A stretch of DNA of 11,172 nucleotides. Source: JBQTHP01 sp052389755. Lineage in GTDB: Bacteria; Pseudomonadota; Gammaproteobacteria; Steroidobacterales; Steroidobacteraceae. The stretch is from the NCBI GenBank assembly GCA_052389755.1, contig JBQTHP010000008.1, positions 1 through 11,172 on the forward strand. The letters are read 5' to 3'. The notes under the pieces are model-generated. The model searched no databases, was not told the origin of the DNA, and was given only the letters and a program-made list of their open reading frames with translations. Shown piece after piece: positions 10,763 to 11,172 of the stretch. Numbering within the stretch: position 1 is the stretch's first letter; each line of letters opens with the position of its first letter. Both the position numbers and the translations under genes were made by a program.

Positions 10763-11172
10763 GTGTCTTCCCCGGATGACCCTCTTGCAGGCTTGCTCTC
10801 CGTGATGACGCGTCTGCGGGACAAGGAGCGCGGATGTCCCTGGGATCGCGAGCAGACGTTCGCGACCATCGCGCCGCACACGCTCGAGGAGGCGTACGAG
10901 GTTGCCGATGCGATCGATCGGGGCGATCGCGACGCGCTGCGCGGCGAGCTCGGGGATCTCCTGTTTCAGGTGGTCTTCCACACGCGCATGGCCGAGGAGC
11001 TCGGCTGGTTCGATTTTGCCGACGTTGCGCGCGGCATCCGTGACAAGCTCGTGCGAAGGCATCCCCACGTCTTTGCCGATGCGCGCGTCGAGTCCGCCGC
11101 CGAGCAGTCCGAGCGCTGGGAGGATCTGAAGGCTCTCGAGCGCGCGGCAGCCGCGAAGGCTGCCGGTACGGA
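10763..11172 (+). CDS. mazG: MazG nucleoside triphosphate pyrophosphohydrolase, 3' end cut by window edge
   Basis: Hydrolyses NTPs and dNTPs to monophosphates and pyrophosphate; in E. coli it also moderates the stringent response. The frame from a GTG at 10763-10765 runs open through the edge (136 codons). The translation closely follows the E. coli MazG N-terminal domain: LRDKERGCPWDREQTF (18-33), then the metal-binding helix pair with Glu42, Glu43 and Glu46 and Glu62 and Asp65 (EEAYE, ELGD), then KLVRRHPHVFAD. The GTG start is one base past the nudL stop and gives an N terminus aligned to the E. coli protein; an ATG at 10805 would remove the first helix. No strong ribosome binding site is seen, in keeping with coupling to nudL. 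The second MazG domain would lie outside the window. Confidence 0.95.
   Translation, partial: MSSPDDPLAGLLSVMTRLRDKERGCPWDREQTFATIAPHTLEEAYEVADAIDRGDRDALRGELGDLLFQVVFHTRMAEELGWFDFADVARGIRDKLVRRHPHVFADARVESAAEQSERWEDLKALERAAAAKAAGT

Noticed and set aside
8701..10881. 726-codon minus-strand open frame
   Set aside because: It is antisense to fumC, nudL and the start of mazG, all of which have clear family motifs; its translation has no recognisable domain and is rich in Arg, Asp and His.

Overview
The window is a GC-rich, densely packed bacterial chromosome segment with almost no non-coding DNA. The minus-strand order purB, hypothetical gene, nudJ-type Nudix, mnmA recalls the gammaproteobacterial nudJ-mnmA-hflD-purB cluster, but hflD is missing and acnA plus a sirtuin gene follow mnmA. 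With the purB, fumC, nudL and mazG protein types, this suggests a high-GC gammaproteobacterium of environmental type. That placement is an inference from gene order and protein resemblance.

Layout. Five minus-strand genes from 7154 down to the left edge look like one transcription unit: a probable DUF7931-type protein (6492-7154), a NudJ-like Nudix hydrolase overlapping it by 4 bp (5971-6495), a 57-base nested inverted repeat (5910-5966), the tRNA 2-thiouridylase MnmA (4755-5888), aconitase AcnA (494-4741) and a Sir2-family deacylase cut by the window edge (1-478). Upstream on the same strand is purB (7275-8639). A 52-bp gap separates purB from the divergent plus-strand run fumC (8692-10095), CoA pyrophosphatase nudL (10105-10761) and mazG (10763 to the right edge, open).

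The standout is acnA. Its reading frame is interrupted in phase by a complete 517-residue intein (1679-3229) with intact splicing blocks and two intact LAGLIDADG motifs. The intein sits exactly before the third [4Fe-4S]-ligating cysteine of the aconitase motif GCTTCIGNSG. Its own Cys1 lies three residues after the second ligand cysteine, so the precursor carries a CxxC pair spanning the splice junction. Splicing would restore an ordinary 898-residue AcnA. The geometry invites a redox-controlled maturation hypothesis for an enzyme that is itself an oxidant- and iron-sensitive Fe-S protein.

The remaining genes are housekeeping: TCA cycle (AcnA, FumC), purine synthesis (PurB, which releases fumarate), tRNA thiolation (MnmA), nucleotide or cofactor hydrolysis (two Nudix enzymes, MazG) and lysine deacylation (Sir2). 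No tRNA, rRNA, CRISPR array or insertion sequence was seen.
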